Notes under the pieces: generated by a model | What the model saw: the letters and a program-made list of their open reading frames with translations, nothing else | Databases searched by the model: none | Told to the model about the DNA's origin: nothing | Translations under genes and position numbers: made by a program | From: Brachynemurus nebulosus | Taxonomy: Eukaryota; Arthropoda; Insecta; Neuroptera; Myrmeleontidae | Direction of reading: 5' to 3' | Assembly (NCBI GenBank): GCA_035578155.1 | Contig: JAPWDM010000005.1 | Span: 49,866,954 to 49,930,953 of the forward strand | DNA length: 64,000 nt | Shown here: positions 35,321 to 46,589 of the stretch, piece after piece | How the letters are laid out: each line of letters starts with the position of its first letter | How positions within the stretch are numbered: the stretch's first letter is position 1

Positions 35321-36395
35321 TCCTAATATGCTAAGACTATATTAATTCTAATGAACTGACTGGTTAAAACACAGAAATTTACTGTATTTTAAACTTTTAA
35401 AAGGTAATTATTTAGTATTAGAGTTCCAACCATTACTGGCTATAAGAACAAAACTAATGGTTTTTAAAATGTTAAGAATTTCGGCTTACCAGTTCGGCGT
35501 AAAATTAGATGGGTACCAATACCGGAGAGGCTGAGAATCGGAAAAGAACTGGGAACCAGCATATATGAATTGTCAAAACCACATAAACAAACTTCCACTA
35601 CCGACAGTAATTACTTTTTTCATCATGAGCTTCCACGTATCTAAATTTTACAAAGGCCAAATCAGCTAAAATGAGTCTTCTATCGCTTTTCCTATTTGTT
35701 AACTTTATATTCGAGTAACTATAGTAACTTAAGGTTGTACGTCTAATTTTCTTATAAAACTGGGGTTATACCCTAAGAAGGACGTACCAAAGTTTCTATA
35801 ATATCTAAGAAAATGAATATTTCACATAAAGTATGTTAAACTTATTATCAACAGTTTAACAATAATTTACAGAATATTTGAGCATTTAACAAATCTGAAA
35901 GAGAAGAAATTCAATTTTGAAAATCAATGAACACTACCATTATTTTAAAATTTATACAATATACAATTCAAAAAATCGTAATAAGTTTCAGACATAAATA
36001 ACTTAATGAAAATTCCATGTAAGCAAAACTGTTTCAACTTTTTTAATCAAATTTTGTGAAAGCTCTTTGTGAAAATTTATTTTGTTTCTCTAAATAGGTG
36101 AAGGTAACTGTTCACAATTTCGTTAATTTAAAATGAGCTAGCTACCTTTTAAAATATGAATTAATTCATTTGTGTTTCTATAGACGTTGATAAAAAGTCA
36201 GGCCTTAGATTAATTAACAAGATAATTTAAATACAGCACTACCATTTTGTGTGTTTCAACTAACCAAACAAAAATTATAATATAAAAAATTTCCGATCAA
36301 ACTGATGAGAAAACTTCTACACCATATTCACCGATCTCTTTTCGAACAGAATATTACAATCTATTTCAAAAAAGAATCTTTTTTTTTTTTAATCT
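35321..36395. other. Non-coding interval
   Basis: AT-rich. No gene or repeat that I can support. Confidence 0.5.
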
Positions 36396-36662
36396 ATGAC
36401 TGCTCAAACGAGACGAACTGTAATGTTATTATCTGCCACTAGTTGGCAAGAAGTAAGAAGTTCTGAACAACATTTAGTTGGAAATTTATTCAAGTATAAA
36501 ACGATTTTATCTGGTCTGAAATGTAGTGTAGTAACAACCGACTACTTACCGGTTAAACTGAACCTGTTGCACACACATGGCGAGGACGACACAGAAATAC
36601 CGAAAGAATTTTATCAAACACATACATATGTAGAAGGTAGGTACATGTATTCTAGAAGATAG
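36396..36662 (+). CDS. Unrecognised small open frame, possible exon
   Basis: 88 codons starting MTAQTRRTVMLLSATSWQ. It is richer in G+C and in codon variety than nearby open frames and lacks simple-sequence bias. It is preceded by a T-rich run (36380-36391) that could serve as a polypyrimidine tract, and has a donor-like word gaaggtaggtac at about 36636-36647, so it could be an internal or first exon. I do not recognise the protein. No promoter or neighbouring exon confirms it. A chance open frame remains the more likely explanation. Confidence 0.18.
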   Translation: MTAQTRRTVMLLSATSWQEVRSSEQHLVGNLFKYKTILSGLKCSVVTTDYLPVKLNLLHTHGEDDTEIPKEFYQTHTYVEGRYMYSRR

Positions 36663-37153
36663 ATACGAACAAGAAAAATAATTTTATTTATTTACTGCAT
36701 GCCTGTAATCTTTGTCGAGAACGAGCGAAACCAATGTTGCAAATAGAAACTTGATTATTCTTAAATAGAAAGCTGACTTTTTTCTAAAATCGTTTTAAAA
36801 GTTTCTTTTCCACTTTATGAATTGAATATTACAAGACAAGTATCGTTTTCAAACAGATTTTCTTGTGTATACTGAAGAAAAAAAAAATTTATGTGTAAAT
36901 TGAATGAATATTGAGCTTGATATGTTAAAGAAAAAATAATAATTGCAGTTTCTCTAATCAATACCGTAAGATGGAATGATTGCTCCACTTTCTGTTAAGT
37001 TTTCAAAACAGTCTTCTAAAAAATCTAGCTTCTTTATTAAATTAGCTTTGATATATTTTTCTTACACAGTCAAGAAATTGTTCTAAGCTCGTACATATTC
37101 CTTTTATACCATTACATAATTCTTTGTTAATTTTTAAAAAGTGGTATAAAGTA
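36663..37153. other. Non-coding interval
   Basis: No supportable feature. Confidence 0.45.
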
Positions 37154-37452
37154 CAGGTAACTCCCGAAGAATACGGTACTTGAAGAACGTGAGTTTCGAA
37201 GAACACGAATACTTACTCCCAAATTATACGGTTTGAAACTACACGATTTTCGAATCATTTTTTTGAAAAAGAGTAAAATAGATATCTGATATAAAATTCT
37301 TTTCAAATATGCCATATAATACGTAACGTTTTCCTTTTTTTTAAAATTTTATTTTCACACTTGAAACGGAATCTCGTTCTTTGTAGTCTCTAATATCACG
37401 GTTCCAAAGAACAAGGGACTAAAAATTAATCGTGTTCTTCGGAGGTTACTTG
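37154..37452. mobile_element. Tigger/pogo-like MITE (299 bp)
   Basis: Ends caggtaactcccgaagaa and the mirrored ttcttcggaggttacttg form an inverted repeat, flanked by TA on both sides (37152-37153, 37453-37454). CAG-initiated ends on a TA duplication are typical of pogo/Tigger. The interior repeats the theme (gaacacgaatac, gaacgtgag) and is non-coding. The 62-codon open frame at 37127-37315 is not a gene. Confidence 0.75.
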
Positions 37453-37680
37453 TATACCATTACTTTTCACCTCCTGAAATATTAATTTATTTCAAATTAA
37501 TAAATTATTTGTTGCAAAAGAAAATCTATTTAGGAACATTATAACACTTTCAGGACCAGTAGAAAATATGGCTTCATTTTTCTTTATCTGAACCTAGGGA
37601 AATAATTCTAAGAAAAAAGTTTCTTGATAGAAATAATTAAATTAGCTACAATGTGCCATGATTAAATTGCAACCATAATA

Positions 37681-38518
37681 CAGTGAAACCTGCCAAGTTG
37701 GACACCTCTGTATACTGGACACCTGCTCAAGTTGGACACTTTTCAATTGGCCTGGCGAAATTACATTGTTTTAAATGCATATTAATACTTATAAGTTGGA
37801 CACCTCTATAATTATGTTGGAAACCTGTCTAATTTGGACAGTTTTTTAAAATGATTTTTGATATTTTGACCTGTTTACGTTGGACATTCATGTATTTTAC
37901 ACGTGTCAGTTCGGTCGGAGAAAAGTTAACGCCGTTAGTAATTGGGAAATCAGCACGTCCTCGAGCTCTTAAACAAATGAGATGTAAGGAGCTTCCCGTT
38001 ATTTGGCGACACAATAAAAGGGCATGGATGACGACTGATATTTTTGAAAGTTGGTTGTCAGATATTGACAGGCAAATGCGTAAGGCTGCTAGAAAAATTG
38101 TGATCATACTAGAACGGTATAAATACCGCCATTAAGTATTTAACTGAAAACCCATGCGAACTGTTAGAAGATTTATTCAAAATTCAAAGCAAATTAGAAA
38201 GCAAAATTTTCCTAAAAATTGTATCCAAACAAACTAAGATAAGTGATTTTTTTACGAAAGATAATGTTTAAATATCTATAATATGTATCTATGTATTACG
38301 ATTGTTATTCGATAGTTTATTTCAATAAATATTGATACGTAGATGTGTGTATATGTATTACTTTAAAAATAATTAATTTTGCATTATATTCTAAATTAGT
38401 GTTAACCTTAAAATTACTAAGCGTAGATGATTTTGGTATTTTGCATATGTTGGACACCTGTTTATGTTGGACAGTTTTTGATTGCACCGCGGGTGTCCAA
38501 CTTAAACAGGTTCTACTG
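37681..38518 (+). mobile_element. Tigger/pogo transposon, internally deleted
   Basis: Ends cagtgaaacctgccaagttg and the complement of caacttaaacaggttctactg are inverted repeats flanked by TA (37679-37680, 38519-38520). The end motif ttggacacct recurs at least five times near both ends (for example 37698, 37731, 37797, 38453, 38469). The 838-bp element keeps part of a DDE-type transposase (next entry). Pogo/Tigger identity follows from the CAGT ends, the TA duplication and the transposase. Confidence 0.9.
37910..38271 (+). pseudogene. Tigger transposase fragment (DDE_1 nuclease region and C-terminus)
   Basis: SVGEKLTPLVIGKSARPR, then LPVIWRHNKRAWMTTDIFE, WLSDIDRQMRKAARKIVI matches the middle of the DDE_1 nuclease of Tigger/CENP-B-type transposases, in which the second catalytic Asp normally follows in a LLVDN motif. 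Here the sequence reads VIILERYKYRH and stops at 38133-38135, so that Asp is lost. One register away a C-terminal tail continues (AIKYLTENPCELLEDLF, ending KQTKISDFFTKDNV at 38271), with the KI-DFF signature common at the end of these proteins. The N-terminal DNA-binding domain and first catalytic Asp are missing; the frame upstream of SVGEKL is end-repeat sequence joined by deletion. Confidence 0.8.
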
Positions 38519-38549
38519 TATTTGCTAAATATAAATGAATGCAAAGTGT

Positions 38550-38842
38550 CGCCAGGGTTCGCTCCCGAGGGGACAACCCGGCCATTTGCCCAGGGCGGCA
38601 TTTTTGTAAAATTTGTAAGAGGGTGGCATTTTATAATTGACGAGAAAAAAAAACATTTGCTCGGGACGGCATTTTTGTTACCTGACGAGCAAAAAAAAGT
38701 CATTGATTCTGTAAAAAAGAGCGGGATTTGTGGAAGCTGATGAGCAAAAAAAGGAAAAAAAGGTCCCCAATTTTACACCGGGGTGGGATTATTCCTTTTT
38801 TCTCGGGGCGACGTAAATGCTAGAGCAGACCCTGGTGCCGCT
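38550..38842. mobile_element. Probable MITE with ccagggt ends
   Basis: cgccagggttcgctcccgag at the left faces gctagagcagaccctggtg at the right, a short inverted repeat (ccagggtnngctc). The interior is GC-richer with repeated gggcggcatttttgt-like words (38602, 38632, 38665). No coding capacity. The open frames on both strands at 38317-38740 span this element and the end of the Tigger element and are not genes. Confidence 0.5.
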
Positions 38843-39115
38843 AACTGACACCACACAATTTTGAAAGAGATAAGACCGTATAATATAGTAAAACAAATGA
38901 AATTTGTTAAGGGTACTCAGATATCCAGTTTTTTTATTTAAAAAAGTACTTTTTTATGTAATTTTAGAGTAAATAGATTTTTTATGTTGCCTGAAATTAT
39001 GTCGGCTAACTAAGTTGTAAACGAAAAATGTCTCAAATGCTTAATTTGTACCTATGCCACTTGGAATAAGTTAATTTTACTATTCCGTTATAAGAATTAT
39101 GGAAATTTCAAAATA

Positions 39116-39892
39116 CCGTAAAATCGTCTAGACCCAGACACTTTTTTACATTTTTTGGTTAGTTTTATATTTATATAGGTATGTTTCCTTCATAGATATC
39201 ACAAATAAAAGTATTACCATTAGAAAGAGTGTATATTATTTGTTATATCCCTGACCCATTTGTTTCATTATAAGTAAAAATAAAAAATAATTAGTAAGTG
39301 TCCGGGTCTACACTATAAATCGGTCTTGACCCGGACACTTACTTAAATAATGTAATAACATGCAAACTAACCTCTCCCGTCGGGTTTAGGACAGTGTTTT
39401 ATATCGTCTGATGTCTTTGAACCTATCAAAGACTTCAAAATATTTTGTGGTAAGGGTGAGGGGGCAAGGCATAGAATGCCTCTCTATGAAGTAAATATAC
39501 GATATGACACCAGAAGGAGGCATAAACCGCGTAATTCTGGCGGGAATATTAACGTATGGATAGTGGGAGTTACTGCTGGTGCGAATCGCGACCATAGTGT
39601 AATAAACTGATGTGTCCGGGTCTAAACGGGTATACACATATAGCATGTATTTTTTTATATATACATCGAATGTAACTTCAAACATCATTAAATAATGCGC
39701 GATAAAATTCTGAACACATACATATCAAAACTAAAACAATATGACAATTATGACGAAAATTACATGTCTAACTTAGACACACATTTTATTTCTTTGAAAA
39801 ACTGTAGGATAGTAAATAGGATAGTAGGTTAATGTAGAAATTATTTACTTTGAAGACTGGTGCAAAGTGTCCGGGTCTAGACGGTTTTACGG
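39116..39892. mobile_element. TA-flanked MITE with repeated end motif
   Basis: ccgtaaaatcgtctagaccc and its extension form an inverted repeat of about 29 bp (39116-39144 and 39864-39892, two or three mismatches), flanked by TA. The end word gtgtccgggtcta recurs inside at 39299, 39339 (reverse) and 39613. Non-coding; the 100-codon open frame at 39386-39688 on the minus strand is incidental. TA and end style suggest Tc1/mariner or pogo. Confidence 0.75.
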
Positions 39893-39894
39893 TA

Positions 39895-40570
39895 CATTTT
39901 CAATTTCAATAAGTTTTCTCAAACTCAAAACACTACGGGTTACCAACACAATAACAAAATATGTCCTTTAATATTATTTCAAAATGCAATGTAAAAATGA
40001 AAATAAATATTATGCTACAATTCTTGGCTTCTGTTCTTACATATATTACTTTAAAACGAGATAAATTTGATGTTAAATACACAGAGATAAGAAAAGTGCA
40101 AATTTGTTTTAACTTTTCTAATTTTCTCCGCTAAATTTTAATAGGTAAATTTAAATATATAAATACAGAGAAAGTCAAAACGTTGAAGAAATGCAAGATG
40201 AAAATCATTAAAGAAACATACCATTAACAAGTAGAAGTAAGTCTATCTTACGGAACTAAATTTTAAACAAATCAAGAAGCTTCAAGCTAACACAATCACA
40301 ACATAATTACTTGTAAACCATTTATATAATTTATTGGTTATATCAGCTTTAGTGTATACCTATACATATATTGTAGTATAGCCTACCTATATTAGACTAA
40401 TATATTCATATTTTAGTTTAAGTTACGATGAAAATGAAGTAAAATTTATTTTGTATGGGAATATAACCATGTTGAATATTATTGTACGGAAAGAGTGTAA
40501 ATTATCTTTAGTAAGGTAAAATAACAAAAATATTATTATTAAATATACAATTTAAAAAATTGGGCGATAA
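39895..40570. other. Non-coding interval
   Basis: AT-rich, no supportable feature. Confidence 0.5.
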
Positions 40571-40868
40571 GGCCCGGCGCACATTGAGACGCAGTTAATG
40601 CAGGCAGGGCAGCGCAGTATCTGTGACTCGTGTTGTAGAACGGGACAGCGCGAATTGAAACGCAGAGCAGAGCAGAGCAGCACTGCATCGGACGAGACTG
40701 ATGTGATACTCGTGAATGTGGCATAGAAACTGTGCGATGCTGCGCGACATTGTTCACGACAAACGACTCTGCTCTGTTTTTAAATTCGAGCTATCTAGTT
40801 CTACAACAAGAGTCACAGGAACTGCGCTGCCCTGCCTACGTTAACTGCTTCTCAATGTGCGCCCGGCC
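40571..40868. mobile_element. GC-rich MITE (298 bp), hAT- or Harbinger-like
   Basis: ggcccggcgcacattgagac and about 28 further bases pair with the right end (gcgctgccctgcctacgtta...caatgtgcgcccggcc) as an inverted repeat of about 48 bp with few mismatches. The ggccgg-type ends with cgcacattgaga resemble hAT or Harbinger MITEs. The target duplication is unclear. G+C is well above the surroundings. Open frames 40539-40953 on both strands follow the palindrome and are not genes. Confidence 0.75.
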
Positions 40869-42490
40869 ACACAGTTTATTTCTCGTCCTTTCCGTAGGAA
40901 CGCTTACTGCATCAGCTCCATATGCGTCTGGCCTAAGTGTGATATTTTTGTAAACCAATGTAATTAAATATGATAAAATTTGTTAATCAAGCACCGCAGT
41001 TCTACCACAATGATTTTTCACCCAAATAATTTCTGAGCCATAAAAATCCGGTGGATATTGGTTTCGGACAAAAATTTCAATATCTTCCTCCTATATTAAG
41101 GTCATTCTGGTCGTACCACGGTTAATTTCGCGCAAAAATTAATTTGGTCTTTGATTGCGGTCATTTTTTCAACTATTATTTTAAGACTTTCCCGTCACAT
41201 TGAAAAAAAAAAAACTACAAAAAAACGTAAACAATTAAATATTTATAATTACTCCCGAAAAAAAATAATGTTAAGGTTTTTTACAATAACACAGATCTAC
41301 AACGAATTTCCTTTTTGAAGTTCAAGTAGTATTTCTGCTAGATTTTTGTGTGCTAATTACAGGAAAAATAGTCAAAAACTTTCATCGCGTCAGAATTTTA
41401 AGGAAAAAAATTTTTTATTTTTTCATAATTTTTTCGATAGGAATTTATTTTAAAGGCAATGCTGCGTTTAGTCAGATTTATAATTAGGATTTAAAATGAA
41501 GCGTTAGGATTTTATGATAGAAAAGTGGTTATACAAAATATCCATGTTTTTTGTGTGAATAGGATGGCAAGAACAAAATTAATTCGGAGTCAGGAAGTAA
41601 AAATATAGTTCGACAGAATTTAGTCCCACATGAGAAAATCTTTATTTCCTTTACACATAAACATTTGTGAAGGCTTAGATTCAAGTATGGCGATAAGCGA
41701 ATTAAGACGATGGATTAAAGTATTTCCAAACAGTATTCATCTTTGTCTGAAATTAAACTGAAAGTATTTTTGTTGGACACAAGATACAAAAACTAATGAA
41801 AGATGAAAACCTCGATGGAAAATGGACTCCTAATATTATAAATAGCATGCATCAAAATTTTCAAAGATTAGGTAGCCTCATAAGTCTCTTAGTTCATTTC
41901 CTCCATTCGCATTTGAACTACTTTCCTGAAGACTTGGAAGCAGTTAGTAAGGAATAAGAAGACAGATTTACTAGGATATAAAGGAAAAGTAGCGAAGGTG
42001 CCGAGGAAAGTGGAATGTTAACATGATAGGTGATTACTGCTGGCGGATGAAGCGTGATGATCCAAACCGGGCTTATAAGAGAAAATCGGACAACAGCAGT
42101 TTTGCAGAAAAAAAGGAAAAGTTCCACAATCCTCTGTAATATTTTAAAACGTTCACCTAGATATAAACTATTCGGTAAATAAAAATAATACTAGCTACTC
42201 AGTTACTATTTTACTTCTGATTTTTTTGTGATGTGATAAACTCTGATGTGATAGAAACAAACCGATTTCAGATTCATCATTAGCAGGTTCCAAAATCCAA
42301 TAAATCAGCACGGAAGTCAAAAAAGGAAAAAAAAATTAAATTTGTAGGTTGTTTAATTACTGAACAAATTATACTGTATGTATTATGTATGTTATCCGTT
42401 GATAACGTTTAGAAAAATTTGGGAGACAGGTCTACCCACACTGTCAACTTCCCACTGTGTGTCCTTAAAGACTAGAAACTACTGTACATA
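40869..42490. other. Non-coding interval
   Basis: Low-complexity AT-rich sequence. The open frame 41918-42127 (minus) has no recognisable similarity. Nothing else supported. Confidence 0.45.
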
Positions 42491-42499
42491 AAAAATCCT

Positions 42500-43090
42500 T
42501 TTTTTCCTTTCAGGCGACTCCTACCCTGGGCCTCCGATAGAGGCTTTGCCCCTTGCACCATATCGGGGGCTTCACCTTCTGTACCTAAGGGTGGGGGCTC
42601 CACTCTTATCAAACAAATGATAACATCATTTGTTCTCAACATATGCGAGACAAAATATATTTTGGCAAAAAAACTAATTTTTTCAAGTTTCTTATTTGTT
42701 TTTTTTTTCCTTTAAATTTTGTAATAAAATACTAGCGTTTTTAACATCAAGGAAGGTTCTTAGGCCAGTATATAATAATGTTATGGTAAAAAATCCATAT
42801 AATCTATGTTATCTTAATAAAGTTAATTCCGTTTTTTTACCACAAAAAACAAACCGCTGATCCGAATTTGCTGAAAACTTTATCCGGTCTTCATTTTTTG
42901 ATTACGCATCTAATGAAATTAGTTCGGAGTTGATATCATCATTTGTTCTCGACATATGCGAGACGAAAAAAAATTCACGAACGAACGAACGAACTAACGA
43001 ACGCACAAACAGATATCACGCTAAAATCAATGGATTCGGATTCTAGTAACCTTGAAACGTGGAGATATATCAAAATTATCGATTCGTAAA
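42500..43090 (+). repeat. Decayed dispersed repeat with (CGAA)n tract
   Basis: Two copies of a word of about 37 bp (atcatttgttctcaacatat with gcgagacaaaa) lie 317 bp apart at about 42625 and 42942. The second is followed by acgaacgaacgaactaacga, a microsatellite-like tail. A GC-rich block (42516-42600) with gggggctt words precedes it. The layout suggests a retroposon or MITE remnant; the family is not identified. Confidence 0.45.
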
Positions 43091-44060
43091 ATCGGATCCA
43101 TTACAATAACTTCCTATGTGAAGTTAAAAATATCTCACAGAGTGTGTTATGGGGCAATACCTGTCCGTGACAGCACCACACACATGTGGTGTGGGTAGCT
43201 ATTAAAGTGCTAATGAGCCTTTTCATTTATTTTAACACAACATGTTATGTGAATTTGTGAAGACAAGGTAATATTAAGTTGGACTGATTGAAGTGCATAT
43301 ATGTCCAGTCCAAAATTCAATAATCTCTAATGAACACCCAACAAATGTAACATTACGGATGATGAATTTCGAACGTATTAATGTTTGTGTGGCTTTCTAA
43401 TTAGAAAATATCGTAAGCTGACTTGCATACAGAGTGAAGTCGAATCTGTTTTTAACTGAAATTTATATTTTTATAATTATTTTCAACCAAATAAAATCGT
43501 AGGCGGTTTTAGGTTTTTTTAATGTGTTTTAAATGTACTTTGGAGTGCCCACATAACATTACCGCAATCAAATAATGTTAACCAACGACTTTCCACAGGT
43601 TTCCCCTACCGGTTTGTTACTTCTATGTGGTCAAACAATTGTATAACTAGCTGCTACCCATAATCATGAACGTTACTAGCAAATGTAACTATTCTCTCAA
43701 TGTTGTGTTGAATACCTGGCTAGGATATGAACGTTTAATTAACTAATATTACTAACTGTACACATACCAACATTCTAACCAAACTAACTCGAGGAAATTT
43801 AAATTTAGTTGAAAAAGTCAACAATTAATTTAATATGTGAATTAAATTAAGCAGAAAGATTTGTTTTCTGTTAAAGCAACTCATAACTTTAACTGTAAAT
43901 GTTAATTTAATCATTGTACGAACACGGGAGAATTGCATAAATTTTATATAAAAAATAAATAAATACAAAAGAAGTGTTGTAATAAAATTTTGTTTTATAT
44001 TATATGAAAACTAAAGGTGGGAAAAATTTACATTCATTACATTTGTTGTCCTTTTAAAAG
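43091..44060. other. Non-coding interval
   Basis: 43135-43205 resembles 61325-61395 (gtgtgttatgg..acctgtccgtg..agcaccaca), an old dispersed fragment. Nothing else recognised. Confidence 0.45.
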
Positions 44061-44065
44061 TGCAG

Positions 44066-44073
44066 TATATAAA
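44066..44073 (+). promoter_or_regulatory. Candidate TATA box
   Basis: TATATAAA, a perfect match to the metazoan TATA consensus, lies 136 bp upstream of an ATG with a strong splice donor after it. In AT-rich DNA such words occur by chance; only the combination with the exon candidate makes it worth listing. Confidence 0.25.
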
Positions 44074-44208
44074 GTTAGGGTGTACAGACTCGTATGCCGG
44101 TTTTCTTCAGATAACACAATAATTAGGTTCTTGAAACATTTTGAATTTCTCGTTTAGGTTAAACCTAATTAATTCAACAATCTTTTCATCATCCCATCGA
44201 AAAATATA

Positions 44209-44271
44209 ATGTTAGAGGAAACTGTTTTATACAACGATTTTTCACCTTATCGTATACCTTCATTAATGCTG
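44209..44271 (+). CDS. Candidate first coding exon (21 codons)
   Basis: ATG at 44209 opens MLEETVLYNDFSPYRIPSLML and runs into ctg|gtaagtaag at 44272, an excellent splice donor in phase 0. The frame continues only 14 codons into the intron before TAG. Upstream there is a TATA box (44066-44073) and about 100 bp that could be a 5' UTR. The composition is protein-like (mixed residues, no simple repeats). I do not recognise the family, and no second exon was found on this strand in the window, so it may belong to a gene extending beyond it, or be chance. Confidence 0.25.
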
Positions 44272-44280
44272 GTAAGTAAG

Positions 44281-45038
44281 AGAACTTTTGTATATGTAAG
44301 GGTAAAACTATAGAATAGTAGTAAAAAAAAAAATACACACAGTTAAATTACCAATTAAGTAAGTACTGAAAAATAGGTGAATCATAATCGGAAAGTAAAA
44401 ATTTACATTTTCACAAGGAAATAAACATAAAAATAATAAAAAAATACAGAAAGTATTATTTTGCAATCAATAATAAATCTATATAATCCACCCTATTTTG
44501 GTCTTCCTTATACGTTTTGAATATCACGCACATTTTGAAAAAATTCAAAAACCCGTATCCCCTACATTTTCGTACTCTTTCTATTGGTGATAGTGAAAAT
44601 TTGATATTGAACCACTCAGGCTATGTAAGGAAATTTACCCTTATTTTCACCCCTCCAGCTCCCCTGTTAGACTCCACTTTAACCTATACAAGTGGATAGG
44701 TCTTTCAAAGAGTAGTATTTTATCTATTTAAAGATTTCCTCTGTCTCTTATTGTTTTCCAGATATTCTAGTAAATACGATTTGAACCCTCAACTTTAGAG
44801 ACTGATTGTACCCCGTAAAACTGCAAGATGACCAATAAAAAAAATAGGGGCCCTTTATTTTTGCCATACCTACACACCAGCAAAGTTTCATCAAAATTCC
44901 AAATTTTACTCTAGGTGCATCTCCTTGTTAGTGGGATCTGGCGACACATAGACAAACAAACAGACACGAAGTCAGAATCGTTATATCCCAAGAGTGATCA
45001 AAAGGCTACCGCTAAAATCGATCTTCAAGGACATTTTG
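44281..45038. other. Non-coding interval with a decayed repeat tail
   Basis: 44850-45000 has catcaaaattccaa, agtgggatctggcgacacat and agacaaacaaacagac, the same style as 24590-24660 (agtgggatctgacaacacac). It is an old copy of a dispersed repeat tail. Otherwise nothing supported. Confidence 0.45.
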
Positions 45039-45042
45039 TTTA

Positions 45043-45990
45043 AGGGGGACCACTAGTGTGACCGCCTGAAAAATAGGTGATTTTTGGGAATTTTTTTAAA
45101 GAAAACTACTGTATCGAATGTTTAATGTTTATGTTAATATGTATTTTATATATAAAATTTTTGTATTATTTGGTCTTGTTTTCTTCTTGACGTTCTGTAT
45201 CTGTTAGTTCAACTCCACAAATAAAACTATTATTATTATTATTATTATTTTAATATTTTAAGGATAGGTATATTTGTTTATATATAATAAATTCATGATA
45301 AAATTTTTGGACCAAAAAATGAAAATTCAGTGAGTTATTCGCGATCTTCTAAGGTTCCAAAAAAAAGTTCCCCCACTGCTGCAGTGATAGCGACCTTCGC
45401 AATGCCTAAAATCAAAAAGACCAAAAAGCCTATTAAACTAGAAAGTATTGCTCGTGCCATGAACCTCAATCGAAAAGAAAAAGTTGAAATTTAACAAAAT
45501 GGCGGAGATTTTTAAAAAAAAGTTTCAAATTTTGCGCAAAAATTACATTTTTTATTCGATCAGAAAACTGGAAGTTTATGGCACGAAGAAACATATATAA
45601 AAGAGCCTGCAATAAGAATCAAATCGATTTAGAATCGATATTAAGAGTCGATGATTTGTCTTTGAGTTATAACTGCAGCAAATTTGGAAAATGTAGTTTT
45701 TCATTACCTGTTAGTTACTCACTATAACGGTCATAGTGAAACTAAATGAGTCGTTTAAACGTACCAGAGTCTAGCTGCTCCACAACATGTGACTAGCAGC
45801 CACGTCCAGAAACTCCCGAACTATCAACCTTCATACATTTCTCAATACCTCAAAGTTAACCATTAACTCAAAAACCATTTAAGATATGCACTTAAAATTT
45901 TAGTATGTTACTTTTAAAGGTATAGACTATCGAAACATGCAAAAAAAATTTTCTAATTTTTTCAAAATGTCACATTAGTGATCCCACTTA
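45043..45990. mobile_element. TTAA-bounded DNA element (about 0.95 kb)
   Basis: TTAAgggggaccactagtgt (left) faces acattagtgatcccacTTAA (right), an inverted repeat of about 24 bp followed by tgaaaaat on both arms. The interior is non-coding. TTAA at both borders agrees with a piggyBac-type duplication, but the g-run at the ends is not the usual ccc start, so the superfamily is uncertain. Contains an (ATT)n tract at about 45226-45250. Confidence 0.6.
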
Positions 45991-46500
45991 AGTTAAAATT
46001 ATTAAAAATAAATAGGTATCCTCAAAAGGAAATTAAAAAATTTTCAATATTTATCAGTCATAGCTATTTAACTGAGAGAGCAATTACTTTGGTACCCGAT
46101 TGGATCCAACAACAGTTTACGTGCAACACTCCAATTCACAGGAGTATACTTCTGGTTCTTTAGTCAGCGAATAGAAACTTCATAGAAACAACACGTAGCG
46201 GAAATTACTTATCGTTTAAATAATTAAAATAAATTACCACAAAAACTTTTATAACAGAATAAATGTAAAAACTCTACAACTCTAACAAAACAAAACAAAA
46301 TTGCATCCACACATGAAGCATCAAAACATTTATTCTATCTTGTTGACTTTAAATATTCATGTCTTCCATCTCCCATATTATTTAATAAAATATTACAATA
46401 TTTAAACGCAAATAAATACAAACGAATAAATAAAACTTTAAAAAAAAAAAACCAGTCGTAGTTTGTAGCAACACAAATCGTCCAAGTTTGGTCCACGTAC

Positions 46501-46578
46501 GTCCTCTATCATAGATATATCTGGATGTCGACGCAACAAATCCACGAACGCTGCGTCGGTTGGTTGCGTCGTGTTGCA
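46501..46578 (-). CDS. Candidate internal exon (26 codons, phase 0)
   Basis: On the minus strand ttgtattcagttag|TGC opens a frame reading CNTTQPTDAAFVDLLRR then HPDISMIED and meets a gtacgt donor. If the donor is missed the frame runs on (VRGPNLDDLCCYKLRLV) to a second weak donor at 46451. G+C is clearly above the flanks. Two neighbouring frames are also open across this block and the DNA contains short inverted words (gacgcaac / gttgcgtc), so a MITE end is an alternative explanation. Phase matches the candidate exon at 48905-49015. Protein not recognised. Confidence 0.28.
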
Positions 46579-46589
46579 CTAACTGAATA

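Noticed and set aside
38345..38740. 131-codon and 128-codon frames on opposite strands
   Set aside because: They cross the border of the Tigger element and a MITE; composition comes from repeat words.
40539..40953. Overlapping Cys/Ser-rich open frames on both strands
   Set aside because: They follow a GC-rich inverted-repeat MITE and mirror each other.
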